DNA of 64,000 bases from Acanthosepion pharaonis (GCA_903632075.3 CAHIKZ030000957.1:1346501-1410500); one strand, 5' to 3'; positions 9,975 to 21,720 are shown, numbered from the stretch's first letter. Translations and numbers: made by a program. Notes: generated by a model not told the origin, from the letters alone.

Positions 9975-10680
9975 TTAATCCTGTGAATAGCAGGTGAAAG
10001 AAGGAAAGAATAATAACTTTCAAGTTAGTATGATTACTATTACTTGTACAAATAATGAAACTAATATTAGTCACGAATTAACAATATTCGACTTTGCTTC
10101 CTCTTAGATTATAATCTCAAGATAATGTTATAACTAAAGCTACTAATAATGAAAATGGTTGAAGATAATATTGTCGTTACTAATACAAATATAAATAAAG
10201 CAATTGGAATCAAGATGAAAGAAATATTAGTAAATCATTAATAATTTTAGAGAATCCTTCATCTAGTAGCAGTAGTAGTAGCAGTAATAATAATAATAAT
10301 AATAATAATAATGACAAAAATGAAGAGAAGAGCACGATTTAAGAAAAAAAATTATTTGACAGTGTTAATTTATATTTCGACAGTATCTCTGTTTTCTTCA
10401 AATTATGTTGTTTTTTAAATTCAAGTATAAAAATATATAAATGCACAAAAAATTATAAGTCTTTGAACAAACGTAGTTTGACTTGTAATGATTAAAATTC
10501 CTCTATTGGTAATGAACGCGCCAAAATGAATGAAACGCTTCCAGTGTGAAGTCATGCAACTGAAACGTGCTTAATATGATGGTAATCTTGCTCATCTTGA
10601 AATTTTCTGTTAGTTGATTAGTTACTGAGAAGAATTAATCAAACAGATTAGTAACGATCTTGTGGAACTCTCCTGCCATT
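9975..10680. other. AT-rich sequence with (agt/aat)n tract, no gene
   Basis: An AT-rich stretch. A trinucleotide run (agtagcagtagtagtagc then (aat)n) occupies about 10265-10312. Nothing else was recognised. Confidence 0.5.
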
Positions 10681-10684
10681 CTGT

Positions 10685-11075
10685 TTATTCCCCAACCGGA
10701 AGTTGGTAATTTGCATACGGAATTATCCTCATTCGTTTTAAGGGTCGACAAGTCAGTAGAATCTGAATATTTTTCAGAATGTGCACCGTAAGGTGATTGT
10801 CAAAATTACATTCGTTTGTTATAAAATATTCTGCAATCTCCGTTGATGTCACATTGCTGTGTCTGGCATGATACCTGTGACCATTGAATCTTTTATTTAA
10901 TTTTCTCGTTGTGTAACTAACATAAATCAAGTCATGTTTGGTATATTGGGTAGCGTATATTAAAGGCGAATCAGTACAAATATCACCCTCTGTAGAAGTA
11001 GTTATGTTTCTCTTTGAATTTGTGATAAAATTAAGTTGACTTATATTGTGGCACAAAGCACAGGGTTCTCCTCTT
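10685..11075 (-). pseudogene. Penelope-like GIY-YIG domain fragment, second family
   Basis: The minus-strand frame (123 codons plus a little upstream) has PCALCHNISQLNFITNSK, then IYATQYTKHDLIYVSYTTRK, LNKRFNGHR and AEYFITNECNFDNHLTVHIL. The Cys pair before the domain, YV(G)-T followed by LxxRFxxHR and a downstream AEHF-like His region is the usual order of the GIY-YIG module in Penelope-like elements. The YIG glycine is replaced (YVSYT), so it is unlikely to be catalytic. The RT domain is not seen. Confidence 0.75.
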
Positions 11076-11161
11076 CTATGAGTGTTTTAGGGTTACAACG
11101 ATCCAAATCCTCAATGTTGTTTTAAGTGACGACGCATACATTTTTTTAAAAAATTTCAATG

Positions 11162-11164
<3 letters not shown>

Positions 11165-11200
<36 letters not shown>
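11165..11200. repeat. (AAT)n microsatellite
   Basis: This is an uninterrupted (aat)n run of about 35 bp. Confidence 0.95.
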
Positions 11201-11202
<2 letters not shown>

Positions 11203-11269
11203 CAACAAATTCAAAATGGAATTTCAAATGTGTGAAGAAGTAAACAAGAATACTTATTGAAGCAGCAAA

Positions 11270-11425
11270 GAAGCTAAAAAAGAAATCAAAAACAGATGCA
11301 ATGGACAAAATGCAGAAATGGCGGCAATTAAGCCTCTACATGGTCACAGAGAGAACAATCAAAGTTAATCGCCCAGACATTGTGTTCAAAGACAAAGAAA
11401 AAAAAACAAACTGAAAAGCCGAATT
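11270..11425 (+). pseudogene. Fragment of endonuclease-type LINE (NRPDIV box)
   Basis: The plus-strand frame reads MDKMQKWRQLSLYMVTERT and KVNRPDIVFKDKEKK. This is the same NxPDIV(x)KxxK box seen in the 3' half of the 12.6-15.9 kb LINE copies (compare NKSDIIIKSQK at about 15570), consistent with the PD-x...xK core of a restriction-like endonuclease. Only a short internal piece remains. Confidence 0.65.
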
Positions 11426-11752
11426 TGTTTTATTATTAACATAGAATTTTCGGCAGTTTGTAATGTATCTTTGAAGAAACTATCAAAATACAAGTATCTT
11501 GAAGTGGAAATCTAAAAATCGTGGCACGTGAAAATATCCATGATTCTAGTTCAGTTTATCCATTGGTTTAATTGATTCTGTTAGACGCCTGATAGCCCAT
11601 GCCTTAAAGAATTTTTGTGACATACGGTGGCCATTAATGATTAAGTATAATTCAAGACTTCAGTGTTAAAATAAAACAGTATTTGATTAAAACCGCAAAT
11701 AAATGCTTAAGAAGAACAAAGAAGTAAAATTAAACCAAAGATAATTAATCAT

Positions 11753-12152
11753 ACAGTATTTACATTAGTCGGACTATTGTCCTCATCTTTGTCGCCATAT
11801 TTGTCACAACGTTTCGGCCGTTGTACGCTCCGGCCTTCTTCAGGTGGTTGGAATTTCGAACTGAACCCTTTATTTCGATCACTGGGGTAGACTGTTCTAA
11901 TTCCACGTGCCATGTTTGATGGATGTCAGTTATCAGTTATCTCCTGCTAATTTTCCCTCTGAAAGTTCTCCACTGCCTTAACCAGGAATTGAACACACCT
12001 TCTTTGGGTCTGTCACTGGATCTAACCAACGCCTTTATCCACTGTGCCATGTGTCCTTGAAACGTTGTGACAAATATGGCGACAAAGATGAGGACAATAG
12101 TCCGACTAATGTAAATACTGTACATAATACCTCATCTCAGAAATATAGACAA
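11753..12152 (-). mobile_element. 400-bp foldback short element with 12-bp target duplication
   Basis: ataattaatcat occurs at 11741-11752 and 12153-12164, framing the element exactly. Read on the minus strand it contains an inverted tail, then tggcacagtggataaagg (box A-like), gtgttcaattcc (box B-like), a body, the palindromic CTGAAGAAGGCCG...CGGCCGAAACG motif and the forward tail ending near 'atttacattag'. The two tail copies form long inverted arms (about 11753-11815 with 12060-12120). The structure is consistent with 5' inversion (twin priming) of a tRNA-headed retroposon. Confidence 0.85.
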
Positions 12153-12164
12153 ATAATTAATCAT

Positions 12165-12570
12165 TTCAGCTAATAGCTTATTAGTAGCGCGGGTCGGCTT
12201 AACGTCCGATAAATTCTAAATCAAAATCCCAAATCATCGACGCACAATAATTCATACTAATTCGACTGGATAGTTCCATTCAATAGTCACTCAATAATCA
12301 CTGCAGTCGGTAGCCTGACACTGCTATTTATACACCTGGCGGAAAACATATATTCATAAGTCCAGGGTGTCACATTCGAACGTCGTTATCTACTCATTTT
12401 CTTCCTATATGAAAAGAATACAATAAATTTTACTCGTATGTACAGCTCACATATTACGAAGGGTTTTAGATATGTAAAATGACTATGGTCTTAGGTTGTC
12501 TTTCCTCTTTATATTGTTTTCCAAAAATTCTTAGTGAAAAATATAATGATCACACTTCTGACCTAAGGTC
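12165..12570. other. No gene recognised
   Basis: Mixed sequence with no motif I can name. It ends where the LINE duplication begins. Confidence 0.4.
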
Positions 12571-14678
12571 TCTGGTTAGGGGAGGAAATAAATAAATAAT
12601 AATCAAAATATTGAAATGGAGAAATGAGAACTACACCCAAAATTACAACCAACAGAGCACAACCATAAAGTTATTAAGCTATACAATGCTGTACTCAAAT
12701 TAATCATGAATGAAGCAGACCCACATATAAGTCTTGACGAAGCAATATATTCCTAAGCCATAGCAGCAACTAAAAAAATAAACCTCAAACGAGGCTGTGT
12801 CACAGGCATGAAAGATAGAGAAAGAAATAGGACAACTTACAAGTGAATTATTAGTATTGGATTAACTGGCAATAGGAAAAATTGTAAAAACTAGAAAAAG
12901 CTGATGAGTCAAAAGAAAATAGAAAATTAGGAATGAAAATGAAATCCTATCAGCTAAAGAAAAATAAATTAAACAATACAAAGTGAATCCTCAAAGAATG
13001 AGACGCTTTGAAAAAAGATAAATATTCTACAGATAGATCAAAATCTTTAAAACCGATTCGAAGAAATTTTACTGAAAAATAGTCAAGGATCCTACTAAAA
13101 TTGCGGCATGGTTAACCAAAGAAATTACCTTCCTTCTGCCCAGGAATGACCCCAAAAATGTACAGACCAATTACCTGTCTTCTCACTACTCAAACACAGT
13201 TTAGATTTTTTCTGACAAAACATATATTCCTTCTTAGAAAAAATGACATAATATTTCTTCAACAAATGTAAAGACCAAATTATTTATTAATAAGATGATC
13301 TTAGAAAACTGCGTCAATACAAAGAAAAATCTCAGTACTGCCTGGCAATTTAAAGTAAAGTGTTCGATAATGTACTCCATTCCTGGATCATAAAGTCTTT
13401 AAATATATACAAGGTATCACCCGTCTCCATCAATTTCATCAAACAAAAGATGTCGATATGGAAAACAACACTTCAACTCGATCATATAAATGGAATCTAT
13501 AAATCTGGTGAATAAAAACATCAACAAAGGAATATTTCAAAGTGACTCTTTGTCTTCCTATTTTGTCTTCCTAACAGGATTAACCAGCGATCTTAACTGG
13601 GCGGAATATGGTTATAAAATATCTCAAAAGAAAATAAGCCATCTATGTTACATGGATGATTTAAAGATGTATGCTAGGACTAAGTGTGAGCTGGAAGTTT
13701 TCCTGAAAACAGTAAAAATGTTTCAGTTGTCACATTGGAATGTAATTCGATTTGGATAAATGTGCTAAAGCCACAATTTTACAAGAATCACTGTAACAAA
13801 CTCCCTTTACCTTAGACCCTGGGCTAACAATTAAAGATTTAGAGTAAGCAGAAGCTTCTAAATACCTCGGTGTGAATGAGAGAGAAGAAAATAACCATAA
13901 AATAAAAGAAATAGTGCGAAAAGAGTACCAAAAAAGGGTGCGACTGATATTAAGAACTGAATTGAATTCTCAAAACAGAATTATGTGGATTAATAGCCTT
14001 GCCATTCCAGTGGTTTAATATAGTTTCAACATCTTGAACTGGACTTTAAACGGCATCAGACCAATGGATTCTAAGACTTCTTTCTAAGCATAACATGCAT
14101 CATCCAAAGACTAATGTAGACCGTCTATACATAGACTTAAAGAAGGTAGAAGATGTCTTATTCAACTAGAATTTTCATACACGACAACAACTATTAGCTT
14201 ACTAACATATTTGGAAAAAAAAGGATATTATCATACAATTATTCAAAAAACACGAATACAGAAAGAAAAGAAAAACTATTCAATCATGAAAGAATGGTTA
14301 AATACAAACAAGATGTACATTTAGTAGATTCTATAGAAAACCAAAACAGAACTCAAGAACCAACAATTGCAGCAACACTTACGAAAAAGAAAGGATAAAG
14401 CTCTTGAACAGATGAAACAACGCTGGCAAGAAATAGCCTCTACATGGCCAATATCCAGAACGAGGCTTATAAAGCTGATGTTGATAAACGTAACACTTAT
14501 TGATGGTTACGAACATCTGGATTAAAGGCTGAAATTCCTTCGGGCGAATATCATACATAATTTTGTGGATTCAAAATGCAGGACAATCTAATTTCAGGAT
14601 CTTCTCCACTTGCGCCAAATGAATATAGAAATCGGCACGATAGAGTCGGGTAATACTTATACTGGACAAAGTGCAAAC
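12570..14678 (+). pseudogene. LINE copy 1: RT with MDD box and endonuclease-type 3' region
   Basis: The best-preserved part (13490-13759) reads NKGIFQSDSLSSYFVF, then KISHLCYMDDLKMYARTKCELE. This is the GD-SLSP(LLF) and xMDD palm motifs of a non-LTR reverse transcriptase, with GIFQGDSLSP altered to GIFQSDSLSS. The MDD codons are at 13652-13660. Downstream, broken frames continue with EASKYLGVNE, RMLRL-type thumb pieces and a LKAEIPSGEY region. Numerous stops and frameshifts are present. The first ~400 bp (12570-12965) recur at 14680-15080. It is an inactive element of the clade whose C-terminus has a PD-(D/E)XK-like box. Confidence 0.85.
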
Positions 14679-15890
14679 ACCTTAAGTCTCTGGTTAGGGA
14701 AGGAAATAAATAAATAATAATCAAAATATCGAAATGGAGAAACGAGAACTACACCCAAAATTACAACCAACAGATTACAACCTTAAAGTTATTAAGCTAT
14801 ACAATGCTGTACTCAAATTAATCATGAATAAAACAGACCCACATATAAGTCTTGAAGCAGTATATTCCTAAGCTATAGAAGCAACTAAAAAAATAAACCT
14901 CAGGGTCAAACAAGGCTGTTTCACGGACATGAAAAGATAGAGAAAGAAATAGAACAACTTACAAGTGAATTATCAGTATTCGATTAACTGGCAATAGGAA
15001 AAATTGTAAGAACTAAAAAAAGGCAAAAAGTCAAAAGAAAATAGAAAATTATGAATGAAAATGAAATCCTATCAGCTAAAGAAAAATAAATTAAACAATA
15101 CAATTGAAACCTCAAAGAACCTACAGTTGCAGCAAAAATTACGAAAAAGAAAGCCAAGGATAATGCTCTTGAACAGATGAATCAACGCTGGCAAGAAAAC
15201 AACATCTGCATGGCCAATGTCCAGAAGGTGATAATAAAGCCAATGTTAATAAACTTAAAACTTATCGATGGTTACGAGCATCTGAATTAAAGGCACAAAT
15301 TCCTTCGGGCAAATATCATACATAATTGTGTGGATCTAATATGCAGGACAATCTAATTTCAGGATGTTTTATACTTGCGCCAAATGAAATATAGAAATCG
15401 TTACGATAGAGGGTGGGGATAATACTTATACTGGACAAAGTGCAAACACTTTGGAAAAGATCTTAAAATACATTGGTATGAAGATCAATCAGCATCGGTT
15501 ACATAAATAGAAGACATCAAAATTCTATGGGATTACACCGTCTTTACAGAAAACAAGATTGAAGCAAATAAGTCGGATATAATTATCAAAAGCCAAAAAG
15601 TAAAAAAAAAAAAAACTTGACTACTAATTGATATGACTTGCCTAGCGGACTGTAGCATAGCAACCAAATAATTTGAAAAACTATCGAAGAATAAAGTCTG
15701 GGAAATGGAAATAGAAAAAAAATGTGGAAATTGAAAACAAGAATAGCAACAGTCATAGTAGGTGCGCTTGGAAGTATGAAAAAAGGAACACAAGAACCCA
15801 ATGAAAAAATTCCTGAAAATGCCAGCTTAAGAGAAATACAAAATTTGTCTTCATAAGTACAACCCAGACATTAAGAACTTTGCCCATTTA
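14679..15890 (+). pseudogene. LINE copy 2: RT core deleted, endonuclease-like C-terminus kept
   Basis: 14680-15080 repeats 12570-12965. The sequence then jumps at about 15110 to the equivalent of 14345, so the whole RT palm (xMDD) is missing. The retained 3' part reads RWLRASELKAQIPSGK-like, ILWDYTVFTENKIEANKSD, then LLIDMTCLADCS and EKLSKNKVWEMEIEKK. The order WDxxx...ANxPDIxxK...LIDxxxPxD is that of the restriction-like endonuclease in this LINE group. A poly-A run and several stops break it. No intact ORF remains. Confidence 0.85.
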
Positions 15891-16011
15891 ATGCTAGTGA
15901 TGTTATGGAAGTTTGAAAAACAAATCAGGAAATGTAACCATAACAACACACCACTTCTTGGCTTAGGTCTTCCCACAGTATTGGTAGGTAATGTGAATAT
16001 AGCAGAAATCG

Positions 16012-16076
16012 AAATATAATAATAATAATAATAATAATAATTATTATTATTATTATTATTGTTATTATTATTATTA
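16012..16076. repeat. (AAT)n/(ATT)n palindromic microsatellite
   Basis: A run of aat changes to att in the middle, giving a self-complementary tract of about 65 bp. Confidence 0.93.
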
Positions 16077-16079
16077 AAT

Positions 16080-17180
16080 ACACCTCTCTAGAATATGACT
16101 CGGACACGTCCAAATAACATATCTGCTGACGCTGTGTATCGTCAGCAGGTAGCTAGCTGGGAACGAGCCTTATATCCTTACTACAGAATTCGGCAAGTCT
16201 ACGTCGACTCCAAGTGATATTATATCACATGCTTGTATTATCTTCATGCAATGGAATGAAATACAGATTACTACTAATTTGATAAATATAAATAGAAGAA
16301 TTGAAATCCAAGTGAAATAAGAACTAGTAAAAAATTAATAATAATTGTAAAGGCTTCATATAAAATTCCTATTTCTACTAATATTACTAATGGGTTCAAC
16401 TGATGAAATAAATACTAGTTAAAAATGAATAATGGCTGACGGTGCTTCATCTAATAACAACAAAAAGATATTTACTAATGAATTTGATAAAGTCTCTCAG
16501 AAGACGAAACACGTCGACTAAGATAAATTTTCCTTTTGTTTTTATTTATATTATTCTTTTACAGATATATTCTATCTGAAATTTTACACAATACTTACTA
16601 ATAATTAGTCATAGGCAAGCAAGCCAAGTGAAGTTTAGATTTTAAAAATTACAAACAATAGCAAAGAGGATGGTACTTCACAGAAGAAATATGTGTGAAA
16701 TGCTGTGGACATTTAGCTTTGGAAAATGTGTGCGTGCTCTTTGGCAAAGAGAAGAGTTTGGACGAGCAGTGATGGTATAACGGATGAGTAACTGAAGAAC
16801 GTTTAGGAAGGAGCTAAGAGGATCTAAACGAAGAACAATGGAAATGACTCTCATGAGAAAACCTCTAGGGGCACATGGAATACGTCAATGATAAACGTGA
16901 TAAGTCATCCATTATTAAAAGATCATTTCTTGCCTTCAGCTCGAAACCAGATTGTCCAGTCTTCCTTTAGAGTTGTAAAGCAAACACCAAACTTATCTCG
17001 CGAAAAATGTTTGTCGCAAATTTAAATAGATAAATCCTAAATTGTAAGCCATGAAAGATTTAAGCCTTATTCTCTTGGTGTTTTTTTTTAAACTGACGCC
17101 ATGTTTTTTTGTCATATATCGTGAAAATCTTAAGCTTAAAGTGTGTATTTTCTTGATTTTCTGTTGAACAATTGGATATT
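16080..17180. other. No gene recognised
   Basis: I looked for splice-bounded exons, RT motifs and transposase motifs and found none. 16640-16900 is less AT-rich than its flanks but has no long open frame. Confidence 0.4.
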
Positions 17181-17425
17181 GTTTTGGTTGTTTTGTTTAA
17201 CGGCATATCAACCTCTATGGGTTATTTAATGCAGAAGTCTAAATATTTTGAGTGGTTTGGTTTGGTTTGGTTGATTTTGATTAGCGGCATATCAACCTTT
17301 ACAACTACATAAAGATTAAACGTTGAAATATAGACGCCATTTTCATTAGATAAGTTGAAATCGTTTGATTGGTTTCTTTTTACGGTTTATCAACCTTTTT
17401 GAGGGTTGTTTAAAAAACGTGACAG
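17180..17425 (+). repeat. Three diverged copies of the CGGCATATCAACC hairpin repeat
   Basis: Copies at about 17201-17235, 17282-17320 and 17380-17410 share ttgttt(a)acggcatatcaacc; the first continues with tatgggttatttaatgc. The intact unit pairs CGGCAT with ATGCCG. The same repeat is abundant at 58-61 kb. Confidence 0.8.
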
Positions 17426-17912
17426 GTTTTTTTTGGACTTCAAGAATATTTCTTTTTCTTTTGCAAGTGAATTTCGCTGTAACAGTATTTTGGAGATAAC
17501 AATGATTTTCTAGATACAAGTCCTACTATTTAACCCATAGCTGGTGGTGAGAAAAGATAGCTTCATAACGTAGAAGGGTATTTGCGCACAAATAAATGTA
17601 GTAGACGAGAATTTGATTTCAGCTTTGCATTTTCACATTCCGAGCCAACATCCCTTACACTATCCGCAGTTCAATCTATGTCGAGAAAAAAAAGGTTCAG
17701 TCGTTTTGACATCCAGAACTGTTTTTGTATTTCCTTTATAATTCGTCGGGGTACTGAAAAGTTCTTCACTAAAACCAAGAAGGAATCTAAATAATTGGTT
17801 AGATTTTGAAAAGTGGATCAGGTCAAGAGACCTTCAGTAGCCCCTTGATCTGAAAGCATAAAAAAAAAAACAAATACAAAAACTGAAAAAAAAAACACAA
17901 GAATTAAATCCA

Positions 17913-18345
17913 AAATATCTGTCTATATTTCTGAGATGAGGAATTATGTACACTATTTACATTATTCGGACTGTTGTCCTCATCTTTGTCGCCATATTTA
18001 TTACAACGTTTCGGCCGTTGTACGCTCCAGCCTTCTTCAGGTGGTTGCCATGTTTAATAGATGTCAGTTGTCAGTTATCTCCTGTTAATTGCTTCTCCAA
18101 GTTCTCCACTGCTTTAACTGGGTGTTGAACTCACACTCTTTGTGCCCTGTCACTGGATCTAGCTAACGCCTTTATCCACTGTGCCATGGCACGGGGAACT
18201 AGAACAGTCTAACCCAGTGAGCGAAATAAAGGGTTCAGTTCGACATTCCAACCACCTGAAGAAGGCCGGAGCGTACAACGACCGAAACGTTGTAATAAAT
18301 ATGGCGACAAAGATGAGGACAATAGTCCGAATAATGTAAATAGTG
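17913..18345 (-). mobile_element. Foldback short element, copy 2
   Basis: Left arm 17913-18045 ('ctgtctatatttctgagatgagg' through 'cttcaggtggtt') and right arm 18228-18345 are long inverted repeats. Between them lies the minus-strand tRNA-like part (tccactgtgccatggc at about 18176) joined directly to a plus-strand tail beginning 'ggaactagaacagtct'. taaatcca at 17905-17912 and 18346-18353 is a possible 8-bp target duplication. Confidence 0.82.
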
Positions 18346-18811
18346 TAAATCCAGAGTGATGATCAGACTAACCCCCGATTGAACCTTTTAACCTTCAGTC
18401 AAGAGAAATTCTTATTTTTCGCTCGAAACGTGACAATCTGTTTGTGAGAAATCGGTAAAAGTGAAGACTATTATTAGAAAAACACCGAAGTGTTGATTTA
18501 TTTACTCTTTTGATTAATGAATCTTATTTAATCAAGTTATTCCAGAGTCACTTCAGGCGTTTATTTTTTTCTTCATCTTTCGATCTTGAAGTGGTACTGG
18601 ACAAATTTTAAGGTCTTAAAATAATCGACTGCACGCGCCCGCGCGCGTGTGTGTGTGTATGAAATGAACCGCATTGTTTAGTGGATGGGAAAGTTTGCAA
18701 CCTTCCAACAGGCGTCGCTGGTCAGGAATCAAGACCGTATTTAAAAAAAAAAAAGACGATTAAAATGATGATTTTCAAGGCTAGTAGGAATTTCTTCTTC
18801 TCCTTTCTGTT

Positions 18812-18813
<2 letters not shown>

Positions 18814-18845
<32 letters not shown>
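18814..18845. repeat. (CT)n microsatellite
   Basis: This is a ct dinucleotide run followed by cacacataca. Confidence 0.95.
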
Positions 18846-18848
<3 letters not shown>

Positions 18849-18887
18849 CACACATACACACTTACAAATATATAAATACGTTTGATG

Positions 18888-18990
18888 GTTCACTTCGACG
18901 TGACATAATGGTAAGCAATCCTGTCCCGCTAGAACAATTCCGACTGAATAGTGAGTTCGATCCTCACTGGGTGCCACATACTTTCGTTTA
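18888..18990 (+). mobile_element. tRNA-derived SINE head
   Basis: It reads gacgtgacataatggtaagca (box A region) and, about 45 bp later, gtgagttcgatcctcactgg (box B, close to GGTTCGANTCC). This is the internal polymerase III promoter of a tRNA-derived SINE. A related copy lies on the minus strand at 46.69-46.82 kb. It does not fold as a complete cloverleaf with an acceptor, so it is not called a tRNA gene. Confidence 0.7.
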
Positions 18991-19027
18991 ACCATCACAA
19001 AAACTGATTAAAATTAACGATAAAAAA

Positions 19028-19250
19028 ACAAATGAAAACTACAGATAAAGTTCACTTTCTTAAGAGACAGTCATTCCGCCCTTTAGTTCACTGCTACTAA
19101 CAAGAAAGAATTTTTTCTTCTAATGATGGCCATGCTGGCCAAAACTAGTCAAGGAATCTAATTGAAATAATAAAACATAAAATTATTAATATACAATCCA
19201 GTGTGTCTGAAAATTTTATTTTTTTACTTTTCAAAATATTTTTTATTGAA

Positions 19251-19330
<80 letters not shown>

Positions 19331-20112
19331 ATGGCTCTTTCAATACCGAATTAATAATTATTGTAATCGAATTAAGTCGGCACTCCATGAAAGATTAGTA
19401 CCTGTAGATTAATATTTCAGCTTAGAAAACATGATTTTAAAAACCATGCCAAATTCACTATACTTGAAAAAGAATAGAAAATGACAGAAAAGATAACATT
19501 AGAAAAATCCTAAAAAACCATGAAAACAAATGGATTTGGCGCCTCAGAACATTTCGTCCAGACGGGCTTAATAACAAATTTAACAACATAGATAGAATTA
19601 ATATATAACCCCATAAATCAAGCCCTGCCCACACAAAACAGATGCTTGTGGAGGGGTTGAGGTTTCACATTTATACACACACCCATATTAATATATACAC
19701 TTACACACATCATACACACTCCTGAATAAGTAAATGATAACATACACTGAACGCAAACACATCTCCTACCCAGGAACCAATAAAACTGTCAAAATGACCA
19801 AGGGAATTTAGAGTCGTATGAATCTATCCAACCACTATCTTAAAAAGAACTTAATAGAGGCAGTTTGGCCAATACAAGGTCTGACCAAAATTAATGTTAA
19901 AAAAAAAAAAAAAAAACAGATGAAAACTACAGATAAAGTTCATTTTCTTCAGAAAGTCATTCATTCCTTTAGCTCACTGCTACTAACAAGCAGGAATTTT
20001 TTCTCCTAGTGATGGCCATGCTGGCCGACACTAGTCGAGGAACCTAACTGAAATAATAAAACATAAAATATTAATATACAACCCAGTGTGTTTGAACATT
20101 TTAATTTTTTAA
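19028..20112 (+). mobile_element. Retroelement remnant bounded by ~195-bp direct repeats
   Basis: 19028-19225 and 19915-20112 are direct repeats ('gaaaactacagataaagttca' ... 'gatggccatgctggcc' ... 'cccagtgtg'). Between them 19480-19600 encodes NIRKILKNHENKWIWRLRTF and PDGLNNKFN, which resembles the end of a GIY-YIG/Penelope-like protein (wi-RL-T-x-P-GLN). Direct repeats around a Penelope-like coding tail fit the pseudo-LTR structure of that group. The clade is inference. Confidence 0.6.
19252..19328. repeat. (TA)n microsatellite
   Basis: This is an uninterrupted AT dinucleotide run of about 75 bp, giving IYIYIY open frames that are not genes. Confidence 0.97.
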
Positions 20113-20129
20113 TATCTTTATTGTTTAAA

Positions 20130-20131
20130 AC

Positions 20132-20177
<46 letters not shown>

Positions 20178-20178
20178 A
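20130..20178. repeat. (TCTA)n microsatellite with (GT)n
   Basis: A tetranucleotide tcta run is followed by tgtgtgtttgtgtgtgtggg up to about 20212. Confidence 0.95.
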
Positions 20179-20341
20179 TGTGTGTGTTTGTGTGTGTGGG
20201 TGTGTGTCTGTGGTGGATTCATATCGAGTGGAAGATTCGTCTATTTAATGTTATGACATGTTTCTAGTTGGCGAATAACCTGTCGCACCTCCAGTTCAAA
20301 TTTATGTTCATGACATTACTTCTTGAATATAACAGACACCC

Positions 20342-20343
<2 letters not shown>

Positions 20344-20425
<82 letters not shown>
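20344..20425. repeat. (TA)n microsatellite
   Basis: This is a perfect TA run of about 80 bp. It is followed on the right by 'tcttcagggctgaaag', a possible weak relative of the hammerhead-like motifs. Confidence 0.97.
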
Positions 20426-20428
<3 letters not shown>

Positions 20429-20589
20429 CAGTGTCAAAACAGCGTTTTGGATGTAATCTTCAGGGCTGAAAGTTGCATTCAAGCATTGCACCAAGCATTG
20501 CACCCAACTTCCTAGCTGGTGATTCAATATAAACACCCGAATCATGCCAACAGAAAACGTGAGACCAAGAAAAAAAAAAGTGACGCGTT

Positions 20590-20940
20590 TCTCTCTTAGT
20601 GGTTAGCATCAACATTTCTTATGTAGGCCAAAAATGATTCTCTATGATGATTAAAGGATAGTAATTTCAATTTCTGTATGGATGCGTTAAAATTAAGAAG
20701 CCGTTTCTTGCCCCAGTTAACAATGGATTCAAGCTCATTTTCGGGAACAGATGCCAGTTTTACTTTTGCAGACCTATCAGACTTTCTAGTAAGACTAGAG
20801 CAAATATATGTCATCAGTATAAATACCTAGTGGGAAACAGATTACATCCGAAATGTCGTTAATGAAGATAAGAAATAAGGTAGATCCAAAGATGAGGCCC
20901 TGGAGGGAGTCACGTATTTAAGTTTCGCAAATCAATTGAA
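20590..20940 (-). pseudogene. LINE reverse-transcriptase palm fragment
   Basis: On the minus strand the first frame reads GLIFGSTLFLIFINDISDV, then PLGIYTDDIYI; a shifted frame gives YICSSLTRKSDRSAKVKLA, then ENELESIVNWGKKRLLNFN and KLKLLSFNHHRESFL. This is motif B (PQGS-LGP-LFL-FIND), the catalytic Y-x-DD box (YTDD) and the WgkkW-l-FN-KT---l motif region of a jockey/CR1-like LINE RT. Frameshifts and a truncated 5' side show it is dead. Orientation is antisense to the host gene. Confidence 0.88.
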
Positions 20941-20959
20941 ATTTCACTGATTTTGTTGA

Positions 20960-21720
20960 TTGGAAGAACTCTATTTTTGGCCTGAATTGGAATTTCGGTC
21001 CAAAATCGCAGTTTCGGCCCTTATCGGACTTTTGTCCGAAATTGTGCTTATCGCCCGAATCAGAGTTAAAGTGAGATTTTGAAGTAAATTAAAGAATTCA
21101 AAGTGATTGCTTCAAAACGGTGCGTTTTATTGTGCCTTCTTTCTGCTCTGTAATCAATATATACACATCTGTTCCTTCCTTACCCTTTACATTCCATATG
21201 TACTTACGGACACATCACGTTCAAACACTTGTTTTTATACGCACACCGCAGTTTAGCAAAGAACTCATGACAGAATGGCACACAAATTAAATCAAGTATT
21301 TGGTCAGAATTGGACTTATTTCCCGAATTGGAGTTTCAGTTCAAATCAAGTATTTGGTCAGAATTGGACTCATATCCCCAATCAGATTTTCAGTTTAATT
21401 CAAGTATTTGGTCATAATTGGTCTTATATCCCGAATCAGGGTTTCGGTTCAAATCAAGCATTTGGTCAGAATTCGACTTAGAGCCCAAATCGTAGTTTCG
21501 GTTCAAAGCAAGTATTTGGTTAGAATTGGACTTATATCCCGAATCTGAGTATCTGTTCAATTCAAGTATTTGGTCAGAATTGGACTTATATCCCGAATTT
21601 TAGTAGCGGTTCAAATCAAGTATTTGGTAAGAATTGGACTTATATCACGAATTGGAGTTTCGGTTCAAAAATTCGAGCATTTGGTCAGAATTGGACTTGT
21701 AGCTCCAATTGTAGTTAAAG
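20960..21720 (+). repeat. 54-bp minisatellite, about 8 clear copies plus degenerate start
   Basis: 'caagtatttggtcagaattgg' begins at 21293, 21347, 21401, 21455, 21509, 21563, 21617 and (degenerate) 21674. The period is exactly 54 bp except for a 3-bp insertion in the last unit. A degenerate version occurs at 20960-21080. As 54 is a multiple of three, one frame reads a repeating NQVFGQNWTYIPN. A single related unit and its flank recur at 25.09-25.29 kb. Confidence 0.93.

Noticed and set aside
11815..11850. The CTGAAGAAGGCCG...CGGCCGAAACG palindrome of the foldback elements as a complete hammerhead
   Set aside because: Stem II and core look right, but no stem I pairing exists between the flanks (…ccaaccac / gtaataaat) in any of the copies, so only a hammerhead-like core can be claimed.
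18888..18990. A genuine tRNA gene
   Set aside because: Box A and box B are recognisable, but no paired acceptor stem or clear anticodon arm was found, and a second diverged copy occurs at 46.7 kb.
20440..20465. Hammerhead module beside the (TA)n at 20.4 kb
   Set aside because: CTGAAGA is present, but GAAA is replaced by AAAA and neither stem I nor II can be formed.
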